In this document: positions 26,801 to 35,835 of the stretch, one piece after another
Numbering within the stretch: position 1 is the first letter of the stretch
Layout of the letters: every line of letters starts with the position of its first letter
Assembly: GCA_965202895.1 (NCBI GenBank)
Contig: OZ241901.1
Location: 4,154,001-4,218,000 of the forward strand
From: JAJDXW01 sp965202895
GTDB lineage: Bacteria > Pseudomonadota > Gammaproteobacteria > HK1
Direction of reading: 5' to 3'
DNA length: 64,000 nucleotides
The notes under the pieces: model-generated
What the model was told of the DNA's origin: nothing
Databases searched by the model: none
Seen by the model: the letters and a program-made list of their open reading frames with translations, nothing else
Made by a program: the position numbers and the translations under genes

Positions 26801-27358
26801 GCCGTGCAGGCCGTAGCCCAGCACCTCGTGCACGGTGGAGGGATAGAGGAAGGGCATCATCAGCTCGACGAAGGCGAACTCGTGGGCGGCGGGCGCGTCG
26901 GTGGACGTGAGGGCGTGGTCGTCCCCGACCATGACGAGCACCCCTCCGTGGCGGGAGCTGCCCGCCATGTGGCCGTGGCGGATCGCGTCCATGCTCCGGT
27001 CGAGCCCCGGTCCCTTGCCGTACCACAGGGAGAAGACCCCGTCGTGCCGGCAGTCGCCGAGCTCCGCCGCCTGCTGGCTGCCCCAGATCGCGGTGGCCGC
27101 GAGGTCCTCGTTGACGGCCGGCTGGAAGTGGATCCGGGAGCCCGCGAGGAAGCGCCGGGCGGACCACAGCTCCTTGTCGATGTTGTGCATCGGGGAGCCG
27201 CGATAGCCGGTGACGTAGCAGGCGGTGTCGAGGCCGGCCCGCCGGTCCCGGATGCACTGCATCATCGCGAGGCGCACGATCGCCTGGCTCCCGGTGATGT
27301 GGACCCGTCCTTCCCGGCTCTCGTACTTGTCGTCCAGGGAAACCGCGGCAAGCTGCAT
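23870..27358 (-). CDS. Indolepyruvate ferredoxin oxidoreductase family protein (fused IorA-IorB)
   Basis: A 1162-residue 2-oxoacid:ferredoxin oxidoreductase with both subunits in one chain. The N-terminal pyrimidine-binding half contains YVTGYRGSPMHNIDKELW; the thiamine-diphosphate region has FCSGCPHNTSTRVPEG (about 430) and LGDGTYYHSG (about 496). An iron-sulfur cluster region follows with VCEGCGDCNAKSNC (about 635) and CNKDFSCVEGFC (about 670), then the gamma domain ILVAGVGGTGVVTIGALV (about 720) and a long C-terminal extension of the DUF6537 type. It should decarboxylate aryl or branched 2-oxoacids to acyl-CoA with ferredoxin reduction. ATG of MQLAAVSLDD chosen; the upstream frame lacks family similarity. 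Confidence 0.93.
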   Translation of the reverse strand: MQLAAVSLDDKYESREGRVHITGSQAIVRLAMMQCIRDRRAGLDTACYVTGYRGSPMHNIDKELWSARRFLAGSRIHFQPAVNEDLAATAIWGSQQAAELGDCRHDGVFSLWYGKGPGLDRSMDAIRHGHMAGSSRHGGVLVMVGDDHALTSTDAPAAHEFAFVELMMPFLYPSTVHEVLGYGLHGIALSRFSGAWVGYKAVPDTVDASAPLPADPFDPETVLPADFETPPDGLNLRIPDFWYQMEPRHRDWKLDAAVAYARANRLNRVTLASRRPRYGIVATGKAWNDVRQALFDLGIDDRTADELGITVLKLAMPYPFDAETVRGFADGLEELFVVEEKVTLSELQVRNALYPLPDGRRPRVVGQKDESGRVLLPGFPEVSPDDVARALAPRIAHFHTSPALRDRIAFIDAKARQARAREALSVARTPYFCSGCPHNTSTRVPEGSRAQGGVGCHFMATYMDRGNVTHTHMGGEGANWMGQAPFVETGHVFQNLGDGTYYHSGLLAIRACVAAGIDITYKILFNDAVAMTGGQPHDGPIDPPAISRQVRSEGVETIRLVSDEPEKYGSAAAFAPGTKLGHRRDLDRIQRELREAPGVSVLIYDQTCAAEKRRRRKRGAMADPDRRAFINHRVCEGCGDCNAKSNCLSVLPLDTEYGRKRRIDQSACNKDFSCVEGFCPSFVTVQGAKPRRGGAEVEVPAGLAALPEPDRPRLVEGGRPFSILVAGVGGTGVVTIGALVTMAAHLEGVAFSTVDQFGMAQKGGAVTSHVRVAARAEDVRAVRLNAGAADLVLGCDSLVASGDLALNVMDPRRTRVIVNTHEQITGQFARNPDLEFPTESIVGRIRAAAGKDNVQLLDATRIATRLLGDAIASNLFLLGFAYQRGLVPVSGVAIERAIELNGVAVGMNREAFRWGRRAGRDLAAVESLALRGGEGLEPPAPKTLDELVERRAVDLTGWQNAAWGARYRGLVERVRATERGLGTGEELAGAVARFAYKLMAYKDEYEVARLYTDGAFRERLAARFEGDLRVSFHMAPPLLARRDPVTGEARKRAYGPWMWKVLALVAKMRGLRGTPFDVFGRTAERRMERRLIEEYFETMDELLAGLRPGNLALAVEIASIPDRIRGYGHVKERNAAEAAAERAALLERWRAGGGEAAPARAA

Positions 27359-27840
27359 CGTCACTGCTCCGGTGGCGGCCTCCGGTCCGGCGCCGCGCCT
27401 CGGGGCCCCCGGCGGGGGCCGGCGCGCGCAAACGGGTCCACGGCCTCGATCCGGCAAGTGTAGCGCCAACCCCGGCTCCCGTCCGGTGGCCGCCCTTCGC
27501 CCTCATGCCGCGGCAGGGCAATCGCCTGCCGGCAGGGCGCGACGGCCGCTGCGGGCGAGGACCGTCGGAGCATGAAGGAGCGACGCCCCTCCCCCAGGAC
27601 CATTTCGTTCTGCCGGTGTCCGGCTCCAGGGACTGCCGCCGAGTCCCGACTTGCGCCGCCTGAACCACCGAGCTCGCATTCTCGACCCTGCTTCACCCGA
27701 AATCGTCTTCGGGGCGCCTTCGGCGCACGTCTGCGACTCACGATGAAATCACCCTGCGCCACGGCCGCCGCCCCCCTTGGAAGAACGGCGCCGCGGCGCG
27801 TAAAGTCCGGGCGGCGGCCCGGTCATTCGGAGATGGTCCC
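27359..27840. other. Intergenic, 480 bp
   Basis: Between divergent genes. It holds one GCAGGGCAATCGC repeat (27513-27527) followed by GCCTGCCGGCAGGGC, a short palindrome. No gene is supported; the open frames lack family similarity. The djlA ribosome site (GGAGA) is at its right end. Confidence 0.5.
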
Positions 27841-28668
27841 TTGAGCTGGTGGGGAATGCTTCTCGGCGGCACGTTCGGCTTCCTCATCGGAGGGCCGATC
27901 GGGGCGGTGCTGGGCGCCGCCCTCGGCCGCTCCTTCGGCCGCGCGGTCGGCCGGCTGGAGGGCGTGGAGCGGCTGGAGGCCGGCCGCGGGCCGGGCAGCG
28001 CTTCGCGGGAACGCGCGCAGCTCGCGTTCTTCACCGCCACCTTCGGGGTGATGGGCCAGGTCGCCAAGGCGGACGGGCACGTGAGCCCGGACGAGATCCG
28101 GCTTGCCAACCGGGTCATGGACGAGCTGGGCCTCGACGCCGAGCAGCGCGACGCCGCGCGCGCGGTCTTCAACGAAGGCAAGTCGTCCCGCTTTCCCCTC
28201 GACGACGTGCTCGGCCAGCTCCGGGCGGAGTGCGGCCGCGCGACCAACCTCCTTCGCATGTTCCTCGAGATCCAGGTCCAGGCGGCTTGGGCGGACGGCG
28301 GGGTCCACCCCGAGGAACGCCGTCTCCTGCTGCGCGTCGCCGCGCGGCTCGGGTTCCCGGAGGCGACGTACCTCGAGATCGAGCGGATGGTCGGCGCGGG
28401 CGCGGAGGCCGGGAGGAGGACGGGGCCGAGCCTGGAGGACGCCTACGCGACGCTCGGGGTCTCGCCGGACGCCCCCGATGCCGAGGTCAAGCGCGCCTAC
28501 CGCCGCCTGATGAGCCGGCACCACCCCGACAAGCTCGCATCGAAGGGGCTGCCGGAGGAGATGATGCGGGCCGCGACCGAGCGCACCCAGCAGATCAAGG
28601 CGGCCTGGGACCGGGTCCAGGCCGCCCGTGCCGGCCGGCGCACTTCGGGGCCGCGGGCGGCGGCATGA
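27841..28668 (+). CDS. djlA: Co-chaperone DjlA
   Basis: A 275-residue membrane-anchored J-domain protein. The TTG start is chosen because it gives MSWWGMLLGGTFGFLIGGP, the family N-terminus with its Gly-rich membrane helix. A TerB-like domain follows (about 60-185, with QVAKADGHVSPDEI and WADGGVHPEERRLL), and a C-terminal J domain (about 200-265) with the HPD triad in SRHHPDKL. It stimulates DnaK at the inner membrane. A small zinc-ribbon gene follows eight bases downstream, as I recall seeing in other proteobacteria. Confidence 0.92.
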   Translation: MSWWGMLLGGTFGFLIGGPIGAVLGAALGRSFGRAVGRLEGVERLEAGRGPGSASRERAQLAFFTATFGVMGQVAKADGHVSPDEIRLANRVMDELGLDAEQRDAARAVFNEGKSSRFPLDDVLGQLRAECGRATNLLRMFLEIQVQAAWADGGVHPEERRLLLRVAARLGFPEATYLEIERMVGAGAEAGRRTGPSLEDAYATLGVSPDAPDAEVKRAYRRLMSRHHPDKLASKGLPEEMMRAATERTQQIKAAWDRVQAARAGRRTSGPRAAA

Positions 28669-28675
28669 GCGCGGC

Positions 28676-28993
28676 ATGAGTGCGGCGGCCGGTTTCGCGT
28701 GCTGGCGCTGCGCCGCGCCGCTCGGCGAGCTGCCGCGTCCGCTCCCCCGGGCCGCGGCCTGTCCCGGGTGCGGGGCGGACCTGCACGTGTGCCGCATGTG
28801 CCGGTTCCACGACCCGGGCCGGAGCCGGGGCTGCCGGGAGCCGGTCGCGGACCACGTGCGGGACCGGGAGCGGGCCAACTTCTGCGGCTACCTCGAGCCC
28901 TCCCCGGACGCGGGGGACGGGAGCCGCGAGGCCGAGGCGCGAGCGTCCCGCGCCGCGCTCGACGCGCTCTTCGGCCTCGACGGGGAGAAATAG
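28676..28993 (+). CDS. Small zinc-ribbon protein downstream of djlA
   Basis: A 105-residue cytoplasmic protein with cysteine pairs CWRC, CPGC and CRMC and a later single Cys in RGCREP and NFCGYLEP, suggesting one or two zinc sites. The block CRMCRFHDPGRSRGCREP and DRERANFCGYLEP is characteristic of a small conserved family that I have seen linked to djlA; its function is unknown. The ATG lies eight bases after the djlA stop, so they likely form one operon. The C-terminal 30 residues are Ala/Arg-rich. Confidence 0.75.
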   Translation: MSAAAGFACWRCAAPLGELPRPLPRAAACPGCGADLHVCRMCRFHDPGRSRGCREPVADHVRDRERANFCGYLEPSPDAGDGSREAEARASRAALDALFGLDGEK

Positions 28994-29074
28994 GAGCCCG
29001 GGAACCGGAAGCTCCGAAAATGGCCGGCCAGCCCCATCGCGGGTCCTCCGACCCGGTCGGACTCGATGAATCAT

Positions 29075-29160
29075 CCTGGGTGCGCACCATCCTCGGCCCT
29101 GCCACGGACACGATGGGCGTTCGGCCTCGGAAGCTCGCCGGACACCGCAGGACGAATCCC
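29075..29160 (+). repeat. Dispersed repeat upstream of the LarA-like gene
   Basis: GGACACGATGGGC and CTCGGAAGCTCGCCGGACAC match copies near fur at 17.6 kb (inverted) and 18.3 kb. The gap 28994-29336 holds no gene that I can support. Confidence 0.5.
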
Positions 29161-29336
29161 GAGGGAGCCGCAGGGCGACGCCCAAGCCTGCGGGGATGGT
29201 CGTGGCTCGGCTGCCTGGACCCGGATTTCCACGGACCGGGGCTCGCAAGCCGGGCGACGAATCCCCATGCCGGCCCGCGCCCCGCGCACGCCACGCGCTA
29301 CACTGGGCGGATGCGCCACGCCCCGGAGCACCGAAC

Positions 29337-30644
29337 TTGAGCACCCCGACAGCACTCCGCCGGACGTTCGGGCTGGACGACCGCCACTCGGGCATATCGG
29401 CCGGCGACGTCCCGGCCCTCATGCGGGTCCGCCAGCACTTCGCCCGCCCCCGGGAGGCGGACGTCGCCGCCGCCGTCCGCCGTGAAGCAGCCCCCTTCCT
29501 CGCCGCCGTGCGCCCCGGCCAGCGGATCGCCGTCACCGGCAGCAGCCGCGGCATCCCGAACCTCGCGGTGGCGGTGCGCGAGGTCGCGGCCGCGATCCGC
29601 GACGCGGGCGCCGAGCCCTTCGTGGTCCCCGGCATGGGGAGCCACGGCGGGGCCACCGCGGCCGGCCAGGTCGAGGTGCTGGCCAACAACGGCATCACCG
29701 AAGAGACGGTCCGGGCGCCCATCCGCTCGTCGATGGAGGTCGTCCGGGTCGGCACGACGTCCACCGGATTCCCGGTCTACCTCGACCGCAACGCGAGCGA
29801 GGCGGACGGCATCGTGGTCGTGAACCGGGTCAAGCCCCATACCGGGTTCACCGGAAAGGTGGAGAGCGGGCTCTGCAAGATGATGGTCATCGGCCTCGGC
29901 AAGCAGGCCGGCGCCCAGAAGATCCACCAGCAGGGCCTCAAGGTCGAGATGCGCCGGATGATCCTGGAAGCGTCCCGGATCATCCTCGAGCACTCGCCCG
30001 CCGCCTTCCTGGGCGGCATCGCCCTCGTCGACAACGCGTTCAAGGAGACCGCGCTGGTCCGCGGGGTCTCGATGCGCTCGCACGAGGCGCTCGTCGACGA
30101 GGAAGGCGCGCTCCTCGAGACCGCGTACGGCTACCTCCCCCGCATCCCCTTCGAGGACGTGGACACCCTCGTCGTCGACGAGATGGGCAAGAACGTGAGC
30201 GGCTCGGGGATGGACACCAACGTCATCGGGACGAAGCCGGGGCTGGAGCACCCCCGCATCGGCGCGATCTACGTTCGCTCCCTCACCCCGGAGACGCACG
30301 GCAACGCGACCGGCATCGGCCAGGCGGACGTGATGCCGCGTCGCCTCCTCGAGCAGATCGACTTCCACTCGACCTACATGAACACGTTCACCGCCAAACG
30401 GCTGGCCGGGTCGAAGATGCCGCTCATGGCCGAGAACGACCTCCAGGCCATGCAGGTCTGCCTCACCGTGCGGGCGGAGGAAGACCCGGCGACCGCCCGC
30501 GTGGTGCGGATCCGGAACACGAACCTCCTCGCCGAGTTCGGCGCATCCCCGGCGCTCCGCGGCGAGATCGAGGCGCAGCCGTCGCTCGAGGTCCTGGACG
30601 AAGCGAAGCCGCTCGGCTTCGACGAGCACGGCGACTTTGCCTGA
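29337..30644 (+). CDS. LarA-like / DUF2088 nickel-pincer-type racemase family protein
   Basis: A 435-residue protein resembling the lactate-racemase catalytic family, whose founding member uses a nickel-pincer nucleotide to interconvert 2-hydroxyacid enantiomers. Visible blocks: RIAVTGSSRGIPNLAVAVRE, VVPGMGSHGGATAAGQVEVL with a conserved His, VVVNRVKPHTGFTGKVESGL with His and Lys, and GLCKMMVIGLGKQAGA. The start is taken as TTG (LSTPTALRRTFG) with GGAGC in front; no better in-frame start exists. The downstream MFS gene overlaps by eight bases, so enzyme and carrier are probably coupled. The substrate is unknown. Confidence 0.8.
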   Translation: MSTPTALRRTFGLDDRHSGISAGDVPALMRVRQHFARPREADVAAAVRREAAPFLAAVRPGQRIAVTGSSRGIPNLAVAVREVAAAIRDAGAEPFVVPGMGSHGGATAAGQVEVLANNGITEETVRAPIRSSMEVVRVGTTSTGFPVYLDRNASEADGIVVVNRVKPHTGFTGKVESGLCKMMVIGLGKQAGAQKIHQQGLKVEMRRMILEASRIILEHSPAAFLGGIALVDNAFKETALVRGVSMRSHEALVDEEGALLETAYGYLPRIPFEDVDTLVVDEMGKNVSGSGMDTNVIGTKPGLEHPRIGAIYVRSLTPETHGNATGIGQADVMPRRLLEQIDFHSTYMNTFTAKRLAGSKMPLMAENDLQAMQVCLTVRAEEDPATARVVRIRNTNLLAEFGASPALRGEIEAQPSLEVLDEAKPLGFDEHGDFA

Positions 30645-32058
30645 GCCGGGCGCGCCGGGCGCCGGGCGCCGCGAGCGCTCCCCGCCGACCGGGCCGCCGG
30701 CCGAGCCGACGGCGACGTCGCCTTCGCGGCGGCCGGCGCGAGGCGTCGCCGGATGGCTCGCGGTCCGTCTTCCGTTCTACTACGGCTGGATCGTGGTCGC
30801 GGTGGCATTCGTCACCATCGCCATCGGGGCCAACAGCCGCACCGCCTTCTCGCTCCTCTTCCCGCCCCTCCTCGACGAGACGGGCTGGCCGCGGGGGCTC
30901 ACCGCCGGCATCTTCTCGTTCGGCTTCCTCGTCTCCATCCCCCTCTCCGCCGGCGTCGGCTGGCTCATCGACCGGCTCGGGCCGGGCTTCGTGATGCCCG
31001 TCGGGGCGTGGACGGTGGCGGTCGGACTGATCCTCGCCACCGCCGCCGCGGCGCCCTGGCACCTGTACCTGACCCTCGGCGCTCTCGCCGTCGGCGGGAG
31101 CATCAGCCTCGCCTTCATCGGCCACGGGGCCTTCCTGCCCAACTGGTTCTCGCGCCGGCGGGGCCTCGCCATGGGGATCGCGGCCTCGGGGGTCGGGTTC
31201 GGCGCCCTCCCCCTGTTCCCGTGGATACAGTGGATCGTGGACCACTACGGCTGGCGGGAATCGTGCTGGCTCCTCGCCCTGTTCCTCCTCGCGATCGTGC
31301 TTCCGCTCAACCTCCTCCTCCCCCGCCGCGATCCTTCGGAACTCGGCCTCGAGCCCGAAGGCGGGGAGGCGCCCGAGCCGGGCCGTCCGGACGACGCCGC
31401 GCATACCGGCTCCGTGGACGGCCGCCCGCCGCCGGCGCGGACCGGGCGGACCGGGCGGACCGGGCGGACCCTGCGCGGCGCCCTTCGCGACGCACGGTAC
31501 TGGTTCGTGTGGGCCGGGATTTTCTGCGCCCTGTTCGCGTGGTACTGCATCCAGGTGCACCAGACCCGGTTCCTGATCGACGTGGGCTTCTCCCCCGCGA
31601 CGGCCGCCTGGGCCCTCACCCTCGTCGGGGTCACCGGCATCGCGGGCCTCATCGGGATCGGGCACCTCTCGGACCGCATCGGCCGGGAGTGGGGCTGGAC
31701 CGCCGCCTGCGGCGGCTACGTGGTCTGCTACGCGCTGCTCCTCGTCCTCGAGCGCGTACCGAGCGCGCCCCTGATGTACCTCATGGTCGCGTCCCAGGGG
31801 CTCCTCGGCTACGGGATCGCATCGCTCTACGGATCGGTCGCCGCCGACCTCTTCCAAGGCCCGCGTTTCGGGACGATATTCGGAACCCTGAGCCTGGGAG
31901 CGGGCCTGGGGGCGGCCGCGGGCCCCTGGGTCGGCGGGGTCGTCTTCGACGCCGGCGGCAGCTACGCGCCCGCCTTCGTGCTCGGGGTGCTCCTGTCCGT
32001 CGTGTCCGCCGTGTGCATCTGGCTCGCCGCCCCCCGCAAGGTGCGGCCGGTGACGTAG
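30637..32058 (+). CDS. MFS transporter, monocarboxylate/oxalate-formate antiporter-like
   Basis: A 473-residue carrier with twelve predicted helices after a 45-residue Pro/Arg-rich N-terminal tail. FYYGWIVVAVAFVTIAIGAN with SLLFPPLLDETGW, WLIDRLGPGFVMP and GLAMGIAASGVGFGALPLFP are typical of the OFA/monocarboxylate branch. The central loop contains three GRT repeats (TGRTGRTGRTLRG). The start is TTG at 30637, overlapping the LarA-like stop by eight bases. Import of the 2-hydroxyacid or carboxylate handled by that enzyme is a reasonable inference. Confidence 0.82.
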   Translation: MPEPGAPGAGRRERSPPTGPPAEPTATSPSRRPARGVAGWLAVRLPFYYGWIVVAVAFVTIAIGANSRTAFSLLFPPLLDETGWPRGLTAGIFSFGFLVSIPLSAGVGWLIDRLGPGFVMPVGAWTVAVGLILATAAAAPWHLYLTLGALAVGGSISLAFIGHGAFLPNWFSRRRGLAMGIAASGVGFGALPLFPWIQWIVDHYGWRESCWLLALFLLAIVLPLNLLLPRRDPSELGLEPEGGEAPEPGRPDDAAHTGSVDGRPPPARTGRTGRTGRTLRGALRDARYWFVWAGIFCALFAWYCIQVHQTRFLIDVGFSPATAAWALTLVGVTGIAGLIGIGHLSDRIGREWGWTAACGGYVVCYALLLVLERVPSAPLMYLMVASQGLLGYGIASLYGSVAADLFQGPRFGTIFGTLSLGAGLGAAAGPWVGGVVFDAGGSYAPAFVLGVLLSVVSAVCIWLAAPRKVRPVT

Positions 32059-32658
32059 CGCCACGGCCGCCGCACCGGGCGGAACACCGCGACAGGGCCC
32101 TTTTGCTTTCCGAAAAGCAAATCGAATCAAAATAGTACGAAAACTACCGGATGAGATTGGTCGGCGTCGAAGAGCCGGCTGCCGGAGCCGCGGATCCCTG
32201 GCTCCGGCGCAGGAGGCCGAGAGAGAGCGGCCCCGAACCCGCGGCCCCGTCCGGCGGACCTTCCTCCCAGGGCCTCTTCACGCTGCCGGGGTCCGGCTCA
32301 GGGGCTGCCGTCACGTCCTGATCCGCATCGCATGAATCGTCGAATGTGCATTTTGATACCAGCATCATCCGAATTCTTCTTCGATACACGTCCGGCGCCC
32401 CCCGATGCAGCGTGAGACGACCCCGCCCTTCCTCACCGCGGCCCTCCCTTCATGTCGGCAACGAGCCGATCCCGATCCTGCGGCCCACGGCCCTTCGTTG
32501 ATCGTTTTTCCCGCCCCGTGCTAGATTCCGGGCCGCGAACGGCGAACGGAGGAGGCCGGATCGAATCGCTCCTTCCAACGGCGAAGCCGGCCCCCGAACG
32601 GACGCGGCGCTCGCCGCAACCCGGCCTGCGCGGCAGGCACGAACCCGGAGAGATACAC
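32059..32658. other. Intergenic, 600 bp, upstream of the betaine-type transporter
   Basis: Contains an AT-rich island near 32100-32145 with the inverted repeat TTTGCTTT/AAAGCAAA (about 32102-32122), which may be a terminator stem for the MFS gene or an operator. A second AT-rich stretch lies at 32330-32395. An 81-codon frame on the minus strand there has no recognisable features. The promoter of the transporter operon should lie in this gap. Confidence 0.45.
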
Positions 32659-33663
32659 ATGAAACGATTTCCGAAGAAAGCATCCCTGGGCTTGGCGATG
32701 CTGCTGGGCGCGAACGTGGCGATGGCGGAATGCGGCGACGTCCAGATCGCCGAGATGAACTGGGCCTCCGCCCAGCTGATGGCGAACGTGGACAAGATCA
32801 TTCTCGAAGAGGGATACGGCTGCAACGTGGAGCTGGTTCCCGGCGACACCATGCCCACGTTCACCTCCCTGAACGAGAAGGGCGAGCCGGACGTCGCGCC
32901 CGAGCTCTGGATCAACGCGGTGCGCGACCCGCTCAAGATGGCGCTCGACGAAGGCCGGCTGCACTCGGCCAACGACGGCCCCATCAGCGGCCTCGGTGAA
33001 GGCTGGTGGGTCCCGCCCTACGTGGTCGAGAACCACCCCGACCTGAAGACCGTGCTGGACGTGCTCGAACGCCCCGATCTCTTCCCGGATGCGGAAGATC
33101 CTTCCAAGGGCGCATTCGTCGGATGCCCGGCCGGCTGGGGCTGCCAGCTCGCGAACGCCAACCTGTTCCGCGCGTTCAAGATGGCCGACAAGGGCTGGAA
33201 GCTGGTGGACCCGGGCTCGGCGGCAGGGCTGGACGGCTCCATGAGCAAGGCGGTCAACCGCGGCGAGAACTGGTTCGGCTACTACTGGTCGCCGACCGCC
33301 CTCATCGGCCGCCACAAGATGGTCAAGCTCGACTTCGGGGTGCCGTTCGCCGGCAGCGAGAACTGGGACGGCTGCGTCGTCAAGCCGGAGCAGGAATGCG
33401 CCGACCCGCAGCCCTCCGCGTGGACGATGTCGGAGGTGCACACCGTGGTCACCGACGACTTCGCGAAGACCGCCGGCAGCGAGGTGATGGAGTACCTGCG
33501 CAAGCGCGTGTACCCCGGCGACGTGATGAACGCCATGCTGGTCTACATGGACGACAACCAGGCCGACGGCGCGGACACCGCGGCCGAGTTCCTTCGCGCC
33601 CACCCCGACGTGTGGAAGGCGTGGGTGCCCGAGGAAGCCGCCATGAAGGTGAAGGCGATGTAG
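32659..33663 (+). CDS. proX: Glycine betaine/proline-type ABC transporter substrate-binding protein
   Basis: A 334-residue periplasmic protein with a Sec signal (MKRFPKKASLGLAMLLGANV, cut after AMA) and a mature N-terminus ECGDVQIAEMNWASAQL. The OpuAC fold shows in GYGCNVELVPGDTMPTFTSL, DVAPELWINAVRDPL and GLGEGWWVPPYVVENHPDL, with aromatic residues as in choline/betaine cages. GENWFGYYWSPTALIGRH is another typical block. It starts at ATG with GGAGAGA. A strong terminator follows, then the permease and ATPase genes. The ligand could be glycine betaine, proline betaine or choline. Confidence 0.9.
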   Translation: MKRFPKKASLGLAMLLGANVAMAECGDVQIAEMNWASAQLMANVDKIILEEGYGCNVELVPGDTMPTFTSLNEKGEPDVAPELWINAVRDPLKMALDEGRLHSANDGPISGLGEGWWVPPYVVENHPDLKTVLDVLERPDLFPDAEDPSKGAFVGCPAGWGCQLANANLFRAFKMADKGWKLVDPGSAAGLDGSMSKAVNRGENWFGYYWSPTALIGRHKMVKLDFGVPFAGSENWDGCVVKPEQECADPQPSAWTMSEVHTVVTDDFAKTAGSEVMEYLRKRVYPGDVMNAMLVYMDDNQADGADTAAEFLRAHPDVWKAWVPEEAAMKVKAM

Positions 33664-33705
33664 GAGGCCGGCGAGGCCGAGACGTTCACCCGATTCGGCC
33701 GAACG

Positions 33706-33740
33706 AGCCCGCCCGAGTCCTTCGGGCGGGCTTTTTTTTC
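33706..33740 (+). terminator. Intrinsic terminator between proX and proW homologues
   Basis: AGCCCGCCCGA, four bases, TTCGGGCGGGCT, then eight T residues. It lies 43 bp after the binding-protein stop and 54 bp before the permease start, so it probably reduces read-through to the permease and ATPase and favours the binding protein. Confidence 0.9.
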
Positions 33741-33793
33741 GCGGGGAAGCGCGCGGTCGAGCCGGGATCATTCACACCCGACGGGAGGCAGGC

Positions 33794-34676
33794 ATGGACT
33801 TCCTGACAGAGTTTCCAAGCATGGACCGGCAGGAGCTTCGCGACCTCAAGAAGGCCATCGACGGGGGGTTCCGGAGCTTCTCGCGAGAGTTCGGCGAAGC
33901 GCTCGAGAACTTCTTCGAGCCGCTGCTCTGGTTTCTCGTCTGGTTCGAGAAGCTGCTGCGCGCCGCGCCGTGGCCGCTCGTCATCCTGGTGATCGCGGTT
34001 CTCGCCTGGCTGGGCTCCCGGAGCAGGACGGTCGTCGCCGGCTGCGTGCTGTCGTTCCTCGCGATCGGCTACTTCGGGATGTGGAACGACACCATGTCGA
34101 CACTGGCCATCATCTCGGTGGCCACCCTGCTCTGCATCGCGGTGGGGATCCCGTTCGGCATCCTGATGGCGCGCTCGAACCGCACCCAGGCGGCCATCAC
34201 GCCGGTGCTGGACATCATGCAGACGATCCCCGCGTTCGTCTACCTGATCCCGGTCGTCATGCTGCTCGGGATCGGCAAGGTGCCGGGCCTGATCGCGGTA
34301 TGCATCTACGCCATCCCGCCGATCGTCCGGCTGACCAACCTCGGCATCCGGCTGGTCGAGAAGGAGGCGCTGGAGGCGGCGGACGCATTCGGCGCGGACT
34401 ACCGACAGAAGCTGTTCGGGGTCCAGATCCCGCTCGCCCTGCCGAACATATTCGCCGGCGTGAACCAGACCATCATGATGGCGCTGTCGATGGTGGTCAT
34501 CGCGTCCATGATCGGGGTCGCGGGCCTCGGGGTGCCGGTGTTGCGGTCGGTCTCCAACCAGTACCTGGCCCTCGGCCTGATGAACGGCCTCGCGATCGTG
34601 GCGCTGGCGATCATCTTCGATCGGGTCTCGCAACGGTTCGGCGAGCGGCTGCAGCGGCATCGCGAGGGGGTCGATC

Positions 34677-34684
<8 letters not shown>
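33794..34684 (+). CDS. proW: Glycine betaine/proline-type ABC transporter permease
   Basis: A 296-residue inner-membrane permease with about six or seven helices. The binding-protein-dependent transport domain runs from about residue 95; the coupling-loop region reads LEAADAFGADYRQKLFGVQI with PLALPNIFAGVNQTIMMAL, as in ProW/OpuAB. The N-terminal 60 residues are amphipathic. Start ATG follows GGGAGGCAGGC. The ATPase gene overlaps its end by eight bases. It imports the compatible solute delivered by the upstream binding protein. Confidence 0.9.
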
Positions 34685-35726
<1,042 letters not shown>

Positions 35727-35835
35727 CCGGGTCGGCCGATTCGACCCCCTTCCCCCCCGTCGTCCCTCCGCCCGTCGCCCCTCGCCTCCCGCCGTCCCCG
35801 GACCGGACCACCGCCCGTGCAGGAGCCCTTCGACC

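Noticed and set aside
32144..32389. 81-codon minus-strand frame upstream of the betaine-type transporter
   Set aside because: No ribosome site, domain or conserved context; left within the intergenic note.
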